From positions 22,657,629-22,721,628 of the forward strand of contig OZ022242.1 of the NCBI GenBank assembly GCA_963978895.1: 64,000 bases of DNA, given 5' to 3'. A model generated the notes under the pieces. It made no database searches. It worked only from the letters and a program-made list of their open reading frames with translations, and was not told the DNA's origin. The DNA comes from Erpobdella octoculata (taxonomy: Eukaryota > Annelida > Clitellata > Hirudinida > Erpobdellidae). The first letter of the stretch is position 1; the number at the start of each line of letters is the position of its first letter. The position numbers and the translations under genes are program-made. Below are positions 50,455-62,270 of the stretch, piece by piece.

Positions 50455-51060
50455 TATGAAAGAATGTAAAAGAGAAAATGAGCGGGAACGGAAACGGGAA
50501 CGGGAGAGCTACCGTGACCGGGAATGGGAGAGCAAGCATGACCGGGAACGGGAGAGCAAGCGTGAGCGGGAACGGGAAAGCGACCGGGAACGGGAAAGCG
50601 ACAGGGAACGGGAAAGCGACCGGGAACGGGAAAGCGACAGGGAACGGGAAAGCGACCGGGAACGGGAAAGCGACAGGGAACGGGAAAGCGACCGGGAACG
50701 GGAAAGCGACAGGGAACGGGAAAGCGACCGGGAACGGGAAAGCGACAGGGAACGGGAAAGCGACCGGGAACGGGAAAGCGACCGGGAACGGGAAAGCGAC
50801 CGGGAACGGGAAAGCGACCGGGAACGCGGAAAGCGACTGGAATCGGGAGAGCAAGCTTGGAAGGAAACGCGAGCAAGAGAGAAAATCGATAACAAAACTT
50901 CTGAGCGGGAAAGCGAACGGGAGCTGGAAAACGACCGAGAGCGGAAAAGCGACCGGGAACGCGACGAAAACGGGAAAGTGGAGAAGGAAACGGGAGCGAG
51001 AGAGACAAACATTAGAAAAACCTCTAAAAAACCCCGGGCAACGCCGGGTAACCCCGCTAG
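50455..51060 (+). mobile_element. Helitron-like element with long 18/36-bp minisatellite
   Basis: GGGAACGGGAAAGCGACC repeats from about 50560 to 50830, alternating CGACC and CGACA so that the higher-order period is 36 bp. The end is CCCCGGGCAACGCCGGGTAA plus CCCCGCTAG at 51060. Because 18 is a multiple of three and no frame holds a stop, long frames open on both strands (RERESDRE, GNGKATGNGK, FPVPGRFPVP). I do not call these genes. Confidence 0.8.
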
Positions 51061-51164
51061 TTTTGTAATAAAATTCAAATTTAGTTTACGTAACAACGTT
51101 TGAAGGCTTGAAGCAAGATTTAGCCAGTTTTAGCAAATCTATTTTACGTTTTATGGACTAAAAG

Positions 51165-51294
51165 AAGTTAGGAAAGAATGAAAACGAGAAAATGAGCGCG
51201 AGCGAGAACGGGAGAGCAAGCGGGAACGGGAAAGCGACCGGGAACGGAAAGGCGACCGGGAACGGGAAAGCGACCGGGAACGGGAGAGCAAACG
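51165..51294 (+). mobile_element. Helitron-like GC-repeat fragment fused to Gypsy integrase
   Basis: AATGAGCGCGAGCGAGAACG and several AACGGGAAAGCGACCGGG units run directly into the integrase frame of the Gypsy element, forming the 3' border of that element. Confidence 0.7.
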
Positions 51295-52103
51295 GAAGCG
51301 GATGATGGTAGAGGTGTTGTCCTATACGTCAGCAAGAACTTTTGCAGCACGTCAGCCGTCGCACCCTCTCCCTGCAATTTTCTAAGAGCCCGCTTGAACG
51401 TATCAACGAAACGTTCGGGTTGTCCGTTGCAGTGAGGCTGATATGGCGGTGACCTTACATGGTTGATGCCATGACTTTGGCAGTACTCCTCAAACTCCTT
51501 TGAAGCAAATTGTGTTCCATTGTCCGACACTAACATCTTTGGGTACCCATGCTGTGAAAAAATTTTACCCAACTCTTTGATTGTAGCAGTTGTCGTCGAT
51601 GTCCTCACAAAAAACATCATTCCTTCCATTGGACCGGCATAATCTATATGGATCCTCTCCCATGCGCAATCTGGTGTCGGCCATGGTGACAATTCATTTT
51701 TGACAGGCATCTTTGCAGCCATATGACAGGAGCTGCAAAGCCTTACTCTGTCTTCAATATCCCTGTTGATACCTTGCCAATAAACATACCTCCGAGCGAG
51801 CATCTTCATCCTGGTTGCTCCTGGGTGTCCTTCGTGCAGAATTTTTAGTACTTGATTCTTTAATATTGCTGGTATCACTGCGCGAGATCCCATGAAGAGT
51901 ACACGATTACAAACAGACATGTTTGTAGCACGGCTGTGGTAGGCGTGTAGGAGCGATCCTGACTGAAATCTCGGCCATCGTCCTGTTTTGACGGCTTCCA
52001 CAACCAGCTTTAGCTCGGAGTCTTCTTCGGTCATCCTACGAATTTCCTCCTTAGTGACAGGCAAGTGTCGGATAACATCACTCTGAACTGCGTTGACATC
52101 CAT
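51295..52103 (-). pseudogene. Gypsy integrase, truncated
   Basis: The zinc-binding H2C2 segment (ILHEGHPGATRMKMLARRYV, then CSSCH) and the catalytic core are present: D in IHIDYAGP, D in LVSDNGTQFAS and E in GQPERFVDTFKRAL. A deletion after MEGMMFFV removes part of the core between the first and second Asp. The frame ends RTTPLPSSA and then reads into a Helitron-like repeat (VCSPVPGRFPVPG), so the C-terminus is foreign. Confidence 0.85.
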
Positions 52104-53152
52104 TTCAATCTTTGCGATAACGATGTCATCATCTTCCTGCAGTTTTCTTGAAGTGATAAGACGGGATAGTGCATCGGCTTGTCAAAAGTGGGTAGATCGT
52201 CTGTACTCGATGTTGAAGTCATAAGCAAGCAAGACGAGTTCCCATCGTTGTAGTCGATTTGCTGAGTGAGCAGATACACCAACCTTTGATCCAAAAATAG
52301 ATAGTAGAGTAGAGGCTTGTGATCTGTCAGCAGCATGAAGCGTCTGCCGTAAACATAGCGGTGGAATTTTCTCACTGCGAATACCAAGGCAAGAGCTTCC
52401 TTCTCTATCTGTCCGTAGTTCTTCTCAGCCTTTGTGAGAGCTCTACTGGCGTGTGCAATTGCTTTTTCCATGCCGTTTGGAAAACGATGGGAGATCACAG
52501 CTCCGATTCCATATTCACACGCGTCCGCAGCAACGACAATGTCCAGTTCAGGGTCGTAGTGCGTCAACAACAGATCTGACTGCAGCACCTTCTTTAGCTT
52601 TCCTAAAACTTCCTGGTGCTCTGCAGTCCATTCAAACGTGTCCTTCCTTTCGAGATCGTCCAAAGGGCCCCTCATTGATCGCATCTCTGGTACAAAGGAC
52701 GAATAATAGCTTATCATGCCTAAGAATGATTTTAACTGCTTTGCATCCTTAGGCTCTGGCATTTCAACAATCGCTTGAATTTTCTCGGGGTCTGGTCGAC
52801 GGCCATCTCTTGAAACAATGTGCCCCCAAAACTTGATTTCTTCTTTAGCAAATGAACACTTTTCCATTCGTACACGAAATCCACTCTCAGCGATTTTCTT
52901 GAACAAAGCTTTAATATTTCGATTGTGTTCATCCAGCGTAGATCCGGTCACTATGACATCATCTAGATATGCTGCACAACCTTCCATTCCTGTGATCATT
53001 CGATCCATAGCTTCTTGAAAAATGCCAGGTGCGCATTTCACTCCAAAAGGCAATCGCTGGTACTTGGAACAACCCTTTGTGTGTATTAATTGTGACCAAT
53101 TCCTTCGAGTCATCTTCAACTTCCATTTGCAAGTATGCGTCAACGAAGTCAA
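52031..53152 (-). pseudogene. Gypsy reverse transcriptase and RNase H, frameshifted
   Basis: RT motifs are QRLPFGVKCAPGIFQEAMDR, the active site AYLDDVIVTG and GHIVSRDGRRPDPEK. The FLGMISYYSSFVPE connection and the RNase H start (VVAADACEYGIGAVISH, then LTDHKPL) follow. Frame is lost near 53130 (before QRLPFG) and again at about 52290 after LLTDHKPLL. The catalytic LDD pair is kept. Confidence 0.85.
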
Positions 53153-53754
53153 CCTTGGTTCAGACGAGCAAAGATTTCATCGGGCACAGGTAGCGGGTGT
53201 CGGTGCATTTCCAGTGCATTGTTGAGTCCTGTTTTGAAGTCTGCACATATCCTGACTGCTCCATTTTTCTTGGCAACTACAACAATCGGGGCGGCCCAGT
53301 TGCTGTAGTCAACCTTCTTCAGAATTCCCTGCTGCACCAAACGCTCCAGCTCCACGTTAACGGCTTCTTCCCGAGCAAACGGAATCTTTCTCTGTCTTTT
53401 CCCTGCTTGACGAACAATTGGGTCGGATAACTCGGTACCATGGCTGATCATAACTGCTTCGAAACGATCAATCCACTTTGAGAATGTCCTACCAGACTCG
53501 GGGTCATGGCTGTATTCCGAAATTTGTCTCATCAACTCTGGTACCAAATCTGGTTTGTTTCTAACCATTGAAACTGGACCACTTGATTGAAACTTCATCG
53601 ACCGAATGAGTTCTGCAAAAACCTCTTCGCGTTTGCGATTGTCTTCGAGAATTTGCGTACGCATCTCCTCCTCACGTTTGCGGTTTTCTTCATCTCGGCG
53701 TCGGTTTTCCTCCAAAAACGTAGCCATGAGTGAATAAAACATTTCTTCAGCCAT
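53149..53754 (-). pseudogene. Gypsy gag start joined by deletion to RT
   Basis: ATG at 53754. The N-terminal 90 residues are charged and coiled-coil-like (RRRDEENRKREEEMRTQ); a gag-like FSKWIDRFEAVM follows. The frame then jumps to RT (RKIPFAREEAVNVELERLVQ, then WAAPIVVVAKKNGAVRICAD). Gag CA/NC and protease are therefore missing. The first RT Asp block is lost to the frameshift at the end. Confidence 0.8.
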
Positions 53755-53775
53755 TTCAAATCTTCGTCGCCAAAA

Positions 53776-53994
53776 TGTTATGACCCGATAAACAACGACG
53801 TTAGTTATATTTCGAATATAGTTTATTTAACCATAAAAACGATACAGCGCTCAGCCATCAACAACGAGAGAGAAACTCAAAAAAGGACGTTAATGGAAGT
53901 AAAACAAAGATATTAATATCCACAATCGTAGATATTAATATTAACTGTCAATTATAAAAATATATAATTAATACAATTAAATGTCTCCATAACA
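53776..53994 (-). repeat. LTR of the Gypsy element
   Basis: Minus strand starts TGTTATGGAGACATT and ends GGGTCATAACA, giving TG...CA with TGTTATG/CATAACA inverted ends. The coding region lies immediately inside. Confidence 0.8.
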
Positions 53995-54499
53995 CATACA
54001 TACATACATACATACATACATACATACATACATACATACATACATACATACATACATACATACATACATACATACATACATACATACATACATACATACA
54101 TACATACATACATACATACATACATACATACATACATACATACATACATACATACATACATACATACATACATACATACATACATACATACATACATACA
54201 TACATACATACATACATACATACATACATACATACATACATACATACATACATACATACATACATACATACATACATAAACACAGACACACATACATACA
54301 CACATACATACGCACATACATATATATAAAGTTCCCGCTCGCTCACCCGCTCCGCTCCGCTCATTTTGTGACGGATTACAAAATTTTTTTCTCTATATTT
54401 GATTCCCCTTGACTCTCAAGGTTGTGTGAAAATTTCATTACGATCGGATGAATGCTGTAGCAATGCATAAAGGACATATATACATATATACAAACATTC

Positions 54500-54579
<80 letters not shown>

Positions 54580-54580
54580 T
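53995..54580 (-). mobile_element. (CATA)n array and Helitron-like 5' half, minus strand
   Basis: (CATA)n spans about 53993-54278, then ACACAGACACACATACATAC, the GAGCGGAGCGGGTGAGCGAG block, the 5' box and (TA)n (54504-54579). The Cys/Tyr/Met-rich frames are artefacts. Confidence 0.72.
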
Positions 54581-54915
54581 TCAACTTGTCTTTGGACATT
54601 TTGGACCCCCCCAGAACAAAATTCCTGGCGCCGCCCCTGTGAGCGAGAGAGACAAACATTAGAAAACCCTCTAAAAACCCCGGGCTGCATATTTACAACT
54701 AAAATTCAATCGAATACGTTGTTTACTGAATCGTGGTTATTTATTTTTAATAGTTAAATAGTTTCGGTTGCTAAGGTGACGAGTTTTTTTCATGTATGAA
54801 ACGCTTCGGGGCTGCGTAATAAAATTCAAATTTAGGTTACGTAGCAACGTTTGAAGGCTTCAAGCTAGATTTTGCTAGTTTTAGCAAATCTATTTTATGT
54901 TTTATGGGCTAAAAG
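54581..54915 (+). other. Mixed fragments before the hAT element
   Basis: A hAT-like end reading CTGGCGCCGCCCCTG (about 54626-54640) has no partner. 54640-54683 is a Helitron-like 3' scrap. 54690-54915 is a diffuse repeat also seen at 49634-49750 and 51065-51160 (ACAACTAAAATTCAAYCGAA and TTAGCAAATCTATTTTAYGT). Confidence 0.55.
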
Positions 54916-55099
54916 CAGTGATTGGTTTTAACTACTTTCTTTAACTACTCATAAAAAAAGTAGTTAGTAACTATTTCCTAACTACTTTTAACAGCAGTAG
55001 TTATTAACTACCTCTTAACTACTGTCTAGTAGTTAACTACTTTTTAACATTAACCAAAAAACCTTTAAACATTTGCTATTAAATACAAGTTAAATAAAT

Positions 55100-55735
55100 C
55101 TTATTTTTCAAACTTTTGGTTCATTTCATTTATGTATGCCAACAAATTTTCTTTGATCAAATATTTTTGTTCATTATTCAAAAAATTTAATTTAAATTAG
55201 GGAATTATCGCTGTTGCTAAAAGATATTCTTCATTTTCCAAAACAGGACCAAATCGGTTTTCTATACCTTGAGATAGCGCTTGTAAAAGAGCATTGATGG
55301 TTTTATCTGAATATGATGTTATTTTTTTAAATCCTATAATGGTTTGAATAATGTGACCAATGTATGACTTTTCACTTTAGAAAATATCCATTGCGGTGAC
55401 TATTGCTTTTATAATCTGAATGAACGATTTCAAAAAAGCAAACTCTATTTCTTTAAATGCAACTTGCCCTAACTTCTTCTGACAATCACAAACATTATTG
55501 AAAGTTATATTAACAATCCTTTCAACCGAATAGAATTTTGAGCACCACCGTGTAATATTTGGCTTTATATGTGTTGAACCTTTAATGTCCTGTACAACCT
55601 CAGCATCTTTTACATTGCGATGAATGGAGTTTTATAATGGTACAACTTTTGCCATTGATCTATCATAAAGTTGTTTGTATTTCAAATTGTCCCTTACTTT
55701 CAATGCATCAACACTTGCCACAAAATTTAAGGTAT
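55100..55735 (-). pseudogene. hAT transposase relic
   Basis: The minus strand reads VASVDALKVRDNLKYKQLYD, IHRNVKDAEVVQDIKGS, IKPNITRWCSKFYSVERI and RFGPVLENEEYLLATAIIP. These match the central part of hAT transposases (TRW..S and RF..... AT...P signatures). There are at least three in-frame stops, and it is cut at 55738 by a Helitron-like terminus. Confidence 0.75.
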
Positions 55736-55737
55736 AA

Positions 55738-56200
55738 CTAGAAGTAGCCCGTCAAAAATGACCGTTTTTGTGATTTTTATCGAACTATCAGATATTAAAT
55801 AAAGATGGTTTTCTTCTCTACCGTTATTAAAAGTGGATGCTCAGCAATATAAAAAAAATGTTCAATGCTTTGGATCGAACCAGGTTTAAGCAGATTAAAA
55901 TCACTGAATTTCATGCTTACCTTCGTAAGACAGTTTCAACATCTAGCGATGTTTTATTTTAAACTTTAAATCCAGCATTATGTTTGAAGCAATCGGATAA
56001 AACTTTTGCATAATAAGCCTAGGAAAAACGTTTTTGATCTTTACCTACTGACAGTGTACAACTTTTATTAAAACTTTTATTACATGCAATCGGATAACCT
56101 CTTGCATAAAAGCTTAGGAAAAACGTTTTGGATATTTGGAACTGATAGTGTACAATTGCTTAATAACTTTAATTACACGCCTGCGCGCACTAATTTTACC
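55738..56200 (-). mobile_element. Helitron-like terminus and duplicated 90-bp block
   Basis: CTAGAAGTAGCCCGTCAAAA (plus reading from 55738) matches the copy C end at 34087: 3' CTAG with stem CCGTCA/TGACGG nearby, here reading GACCG. Inside, GCAATCGGATAA...GGAAAAACGTTTT is duplicated (55989-56080 and 56095-56180). The 5' end was not located. Confidence 0.6.
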
Positions 56201-56261
56201 AATTGCTGACTGCTGACCACCGCGGCCTCTGCGTTATGCAAAATTGCTAACATACCTACAT

Positions 56262-57240
56262 ACAGACGGGGAACGGACATTTCCTTCCCCCGGACATTTC
56301 CCCCCCCCCGGACATTTCCCCCCGGACGTTTCCCCCCCCCCCCTCCCGTGGTAGGACATTCCCCCCCCCTGGAGAGAGAATATACTTTTATAGTGGGGCA
56401 GTATTGTTGGACTTGCCAACGTTTTTTGAAGAAAATCCATTTGTTTATCACCTAAATAGTTCATTTTTCTGTTCTTATATTCTACCATCTAACGCAGAGC
56501 CCATGGCGGAAGGTGCAGGAGCTGAGGCTGACAAAAGCCTTATGTTTTCTGGAACGACAAGACGTGTCAAACGTCCAGGAACTGGCGATGGAATTCCAAA
56601 ACTAAACTTACGTCGGAAGCCGCCATTGTTCCCGCCACCGCTTTGGAACGTTCATGAAGCAAATTTAACAGGGGGTGATCGAACCAACAATATATGTGAG
56701 TCCTGGAACTGTGGGTTTTCTAGCCTTGTTGGTCATCGTCACCCCTTTAAAACACATGGTGTAAAAGACTATAAACTATAATAAATAAAAAAAATCGTCA
56801 CCCCTCGTTGTGGACGCTCATAGAAGCGCTTCAGAAGGACGAAGCAATGGCGTCAACCTCAATCCTAAGGGAGGCTTGAGGAGAACCACCAGCCAAGAGA
56901 GTAAAGCGATCGACGAAGGCGCTTCAATCGGCTCTTTTTTCGTTAACGGATGCACGCCGAAAAAACATAAAAACATTGGAAGATGTCCTAGAGGGTCTAT
57001 GACACATTATTCGTTTTAACAATATACACAATTCACGCACGCACATATTTATGGCATGCAAGAAAACACTCTTGCAAACCACAAATTCATACTACTACTA
57101 CTACATTACCACAGAGGGGGGGGGGAGAAATGTCCTACCTTGGGGGGGAAATGTCCGGGGGGGGGGAAATGTCCTAGGGTCTGTCGGGGGGGGGGGGAAA
57201 TGTCCTACATTCATACAGACATAGGAAATTATGTATGTAG
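56262..57240. mobile_element. Fold-back MULE-like element with G/C-tract termini
   Basis: The left end has four or more GGACATTTCCCCCC-type units (56270-56380) and the right end the inverted set GGGGGGAAATGTCC (57115-57205), enclosing a MULE transposase remnant. CATACAGAC occurs near both edges. Exact termini and TSD are unresolved. Confidence 0.7.
56404..57019 (+). pseudogene. MULE transposase C-terminal remnant
   Basis: The open frame to 56781 contains PLWNVHEANLTGGDRTNNIC, then ESWNCGFSSLVGHRHP. This is the F/P..WNV....RTNN.CE.WN pattern of FLYWCH/MULE-type transposases in animals. After a 47-bp insertion (56747-56793, flanked by ATCGTCACCCCT twice) the protein resumes RHPSLWTLIEALQKDEAMAS. 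Continuing with two in-frame stops it reads RVKRSTKALQ and RKNIKTLEDVLEGL. Without the insertion and stops this would be the C-terminus; the DDE core is absent. Confidence 0.72.
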
Positions 57241-57599
57241 ATTACCACAGTACTTATGAGAAGTTAAAAGAAGCACATCGTCAGAATTATCAATATTACC
57301 TTGCTCACTTTCTATCAAATCTGATATACTTTCACCACTAGATCTTCATTATTTACATACATGTCATATACTGGCTCATCCACTTCAGTTTCATGATCTA
57401 TAGAGTTTTTTCAGCCACCAAAAAGTAAAGTAGTTAAAAAATAGTTAACTACTGTAGTTAATAACTATTTTAAAAAAGTGGTTAACTACTAGTTGTTAAC
57501 TAGTTTAACAAAAAGTAGTTATTAACTATTTCTTAACTACTGTAGAGTAGTTAATAAATAGTAGTTAACTATTTATAGTTAGCAACTACCCATCACTGG

Positions 57600-57894
57600 C
57601 TAAAAGAAGATGGGTAAGAATGAAAAAAAGAAAATGTGCGCGAGCGAGAACGGGAATGGGAGAACAAGCATGAGCGGGAACGGAAGAGCAAGCGGGAACG
57701 GGAAAGCGACCAGGAACGGAAAGGCGACCGGGAACGGGAAAGCGACCGGGAACGGGGAGCAAACGAGAGCGGAAAAGCGTCCGGAAGCGGGAAAGCGGCC
57801 AGGAACGGGAAAGCGACCGAGAACGGGAAGGCAAACTGGAGCGAGAGAGACCAACATTAGAAAAACCTCTAAAAACCCGGGCACCTTCGCTATT
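57600..57894 (+). mobile_element. Helitron-like 3' part
   Basis: GAGCGAGAACGGGAATGGGA and AACGGGAAAGCGACC units end in AAAAACCCGGGCACCTTCGC, then TATTA, a decayed hairpin plus terminus. It continues the copy that was split by the hAT element at 54916. Confidence 0.65.
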
Positions 57895-58325
57895 ATTTCA
57901 ATAAAATATCACGATATTGTGATTTTTTTATATAAACAGTAACAAATAAATAATTAAATATTCAAAAGTATCGGTATCGGAATCGGTCTCTTTCATAATA
58001 TCAGTGTCGGTATCGGCCATATTTATGGCATCGGTGCATCTCTATTTATTAGAATGGAAAACATTAGGTATATTGTAATGATGTTCTAAAGAGTTAGTTG
58101 AAATTTTTCCAGATAAATGGCTGACAGCATTAGTCTTCAATTAGAGGGTGTGGTAGTCCTAAAACACATCCGGGTGATGAAAGCAGTTTTTTAGTGTACT
58201 TTATTTTAAAAAAAATTAAAAATTAAATCTAAAAAATAAATTTTTTTAAATTTTAACTACAGTGAGCTAAACAATTTTGCGGGTTTGCTTTAAAGTTTTC
58301 TAGATTTGCGTGGAAATATGTGTGT

Positions 58326-58988
58326 TTAAACATTTTGTATCTGTTCATAGAAACTCTGCGTGTGTGGCTGAAAATTCTGAGGATGCGCTGGAACAATCTG
58401 TGGATGCGCTGGAAAATTCTGTGGATATACCTGGAAATTTGGTGGATTTGACTGGAAAATCGGTGGATTTGACTGGAAAATCGGTGGATTTGACTGGAAA
58501 ATCGGTGGATTTGACTGGAAAATCGGTGGATTGGACTGGAAAATCGGTTGATCTGCTTGGAACATTTGCGGGTTTGTGCCTTCATTTAAATTTTGAAAAT
58601 TGTTAAAATGGATTTCCATACAGTTTCCGCTATTTTTGTTGGGCGTATAAAACTGCATTGATCCTGGATTTGGACTTAAATGAAAACCATTCTGAAAATT
58701 CGAGTTAGTCCACTCAGGAGTAGAATGACGCGCCGTTGCGTAAGGAACAAAGGCAATATTTGGGGGAAGTAAGTAATTTGAAGGTGGTTGAAGTTGAAAC
58801 TTATTTTTCTCGTCAAAATAAGTTTGAATTTTTAAATCTATTTCTCTTTGCTGTTGGGAATCGCTAAATTTCTGCCAGTACAACCTGACATTCTCTTTGT
58901 GCTTCCAGCCATTAAAATGAGTTCTCCTAGCACTGATATTAGAATAGATGATGTATGTTTCACAGTACTCGCATAAAATTCTTGGCAT
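58326..58988 (-). CDS. U1 snRNP protein C-like, intronless, with heptapeptide-repeat tail
   Basis: 220 aa from ATG at 58988. The first 50 residues match the U1C zinc finger closely: MPRILCEYCETYI with C6, C9, H24 and H30 at the exact family spacing, and THFNGWKHKENVRLYWQKF. U1C stabilises the U1 snRNA duplex with the 5' splice site in the nucleus. After about residue 60 the protein is Pro/Gln/Asn-rich, and residues 147-183 hold about five copies of PPIFQSN encoded by 21-bp repeats. Canonical U1C is about 160 aa with a Pro-rich tail. No introns and no downstream exon are seen, so it may be a retrocopy or a diverged paralogue; the frame is intact, which argues for recent origin or use. Confidence 0.8.
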   Translation of the reverse strand: MPRILCEYCETYIIYSNISARRTHFNGWKHKENVRLYWQKFSDSQQQREIDLKIQTYFDEKNKFQLQPPSNYLLPPNIAFVPYATARHSTPEWTNSNFQNGFHLSPNPGSMQFYTPNKNSGNCMEIHFNNFQNLNEGTNPQMFQADQPIFQSNPPIFQSNPPIFQSNPPIFQSNPPIFQSNPPNFQVYPQNFPAHPQIVPAHPQNFQPHTQSFYEQIQNV

Positions 58989-59113
58989 TTTTTACAACTA
59001 AATTATTACTTCAGAAAAAATGACGACTTGTTTCTTTTTATAAAATTTAAAAAAATTAAGTTAACACCTTTACGCAGTTACCTTTAGTAGGAAAAAGGTC
59101 TGGTTCTCCATAG

Positions 59114-59880
<767 letters not shown>

Positions 59881-60091
59881 TACATACATACATACTTTCT
59901 TGGGTGAATGTGTTACACATTTATGTCTTGAAAATTATTTTTAACTCTACAGAAATGAGTATAAAAAAATATAACATGTTTTATTTTAATTATTGATTTT
60001 GCTGAAAAAAGTCTTCAAAGTTAAAATTTCGATTTACTCAAAACTGAAAAACTGTGACTATGCCCGTTCTTTCGGTGTAGTCTTCATATAA

Positions 60092-60290
<199 letters not shown>

Positions 60291-60596
60291 GTCGTTTAGG
60301 AAAGCTGGTACCTAGGCAGCGTCATATATATAGAATAGGTATATTGGCCCACCTGTCGGTAAGGAAAGCTTTTAGCTAGGCAGCCTAGTAGACCGGAGAA
60401 CCAGAACAAAGAACTGAGAGTTACAACCGTATAGTAACTTAATCAAATATTATTTAATAGAAAAAATAAAAATTTTATGTACAAAATAAATGTTTAACTT
60501 TATAAAAATTAAATTTTTTTTTCATAAAACCAGTTGACATCGAATTTTATTTGTGTAGTCTCTAGTTCGATGGTCTATTTATATCTATAGAACGCA

Positions 60597-60721
<125 letters not shown>

Positions 60722-61312
60722 TTTTAAACAGGCTCTATTAAACACAATTGACCACTTAACATTAGTCATCTTTCTTAGTAAGTTTTTAAAGCCCTTTTCA
60801 TCCATTTGAAACGACGAGACATATATTGAAGAATTTATTGGTTAAAATAGTTAAATGATAAAACGATCAGGGTTAACTGGCCAGTTTCAATTATAAAAAG
60901 CCATCTTCAGAACCCTATGTTAAACAATAAATTAAATATTAAATATTATAAATATATATATATATTATATTTATATTTTCAAGTATCTACAGAAAACTGA
61001 AAAAAGACAGAACAAAGCTGAAGATCTTTAAAATCTTAAGAGAAAAAAGTTTAAAATATTCAAATTAAATTTAAATGTACATCTATATCTATTACAGCTA
61101 TCTCATCTCATCTGTCATTTTTTTTTCTTCTTACTGAAACAGTTTACAGTAGGCTCCGATCCCTAATCATCTGGTTGCCATTTGATTTGATTTAGGGGTA
61201 TCAAAGAGGAAATTAGCATTGCATTTACTATCGTTAAAGTTTTATTTGTGCTCATTTCGTGAAACACAAAATATTTGATCATTTAAAAACTAAACTAAGA
61301 TTAAAAGTTGCA

Positions 61313-61535
61313 ATCGTGAACATTTTGTCGTGAACGTTGTGTCGTGAACGTTTTGTCGTAAACATTTTGTCGTTGAACATTTTGTCTGTGAACATTTTGT
61401 CTGTGAACATTTTGTCTGTGAACATTTTGTCTGTGAACATTTTGTGCGTGAACGTTTTATCGTGAACGTTTTGTCGTGAACGTTTGTCGGGAACATTTTG
61501 TCGTTGAACATTTTGTCTGTGAACGTTTTGTCGTG
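61313..61535. repeat. Minisatellite GTGAACATTTTGTCT
   Basis: About a dozen tandem copies of a 15-19-bp unit (TTTTGTCGTGAAC / TTTTGTCTGTGAAC) with small length variants. Two Lys/Arg/Cys-rich minus frames read through it are artefacts. Confidence 0.88.
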
Positions 61536-61659
61536 ACACCGTTGCGGTTAAACCGAGCTGGAGGGTAAACTAACGAGTCATTTGTGTGTATGTGTTTTAT
61601 ATTTTATTTATGTGTTTTAATTTTTTTTAAAGCTAGATGTGTGCACATGTTAAATTTAA

Positions 61660-62270
<611 letters not shown>

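Larger units (their letters stand above)
51295..53994 (-). mobile_element. Gypsy (Ty3) LTR retrotransposon, truncated at its 3' side
   Basis: The 5' LTR is 53776-53994 (minus strand TGTTATGGAG...CATAACA, 219 bp). A primer-binding-like TTTTGGCGACGAAG comes right after it. A gag start fused to RT, RT-RNase H and integrase follow; the 3' end and 3' LTR are lost at 51295. It sits next to a (CATA)n array. Confidence 0.88.
54916..57598. mobile_element. hAT element with perfect 8-bp TSD, itself invaded
   Basis: The ends CAGTGATTGGTTTTAACTAC (left) and CAGTGATGGGTAGTTGCTAA (right, complement) are followed by TAGTTAACTAC-type subterminal repeats at both ends. The TSD is GCTAAAAG (54908-54915 and 57599-57606). 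The paralogue at 51150-51180 shows the empty site (GTTTTATGGACTAAAAGAAG). It carries a transposase relic and later insertions. Confidence 0.93.

Noticed and set aside
50444..51103. RERESDRE, GNGKATGN, PVAFPFPV and RSRSLSRS proteins (SR-like or collagen-like appearance)
   Set aside because: An 18-bp stop-free minisatellite within a Helitron-like element gives open frames on both strands; the frames have no common start or conservation.
53948..54364. Cys/Tyr/Met/Val-rich and His/Thr/Tyr/Ile-rich ORFs
   Set aside because: Translations of (TATG)n and its complement; open in several frames at once.
61279..61539. Lys/Cys-rich and Asn/Val/Arg-rich ORFs
   Set aside because: Frames of a 15-19-bp minisatellite with no recognisable domain.
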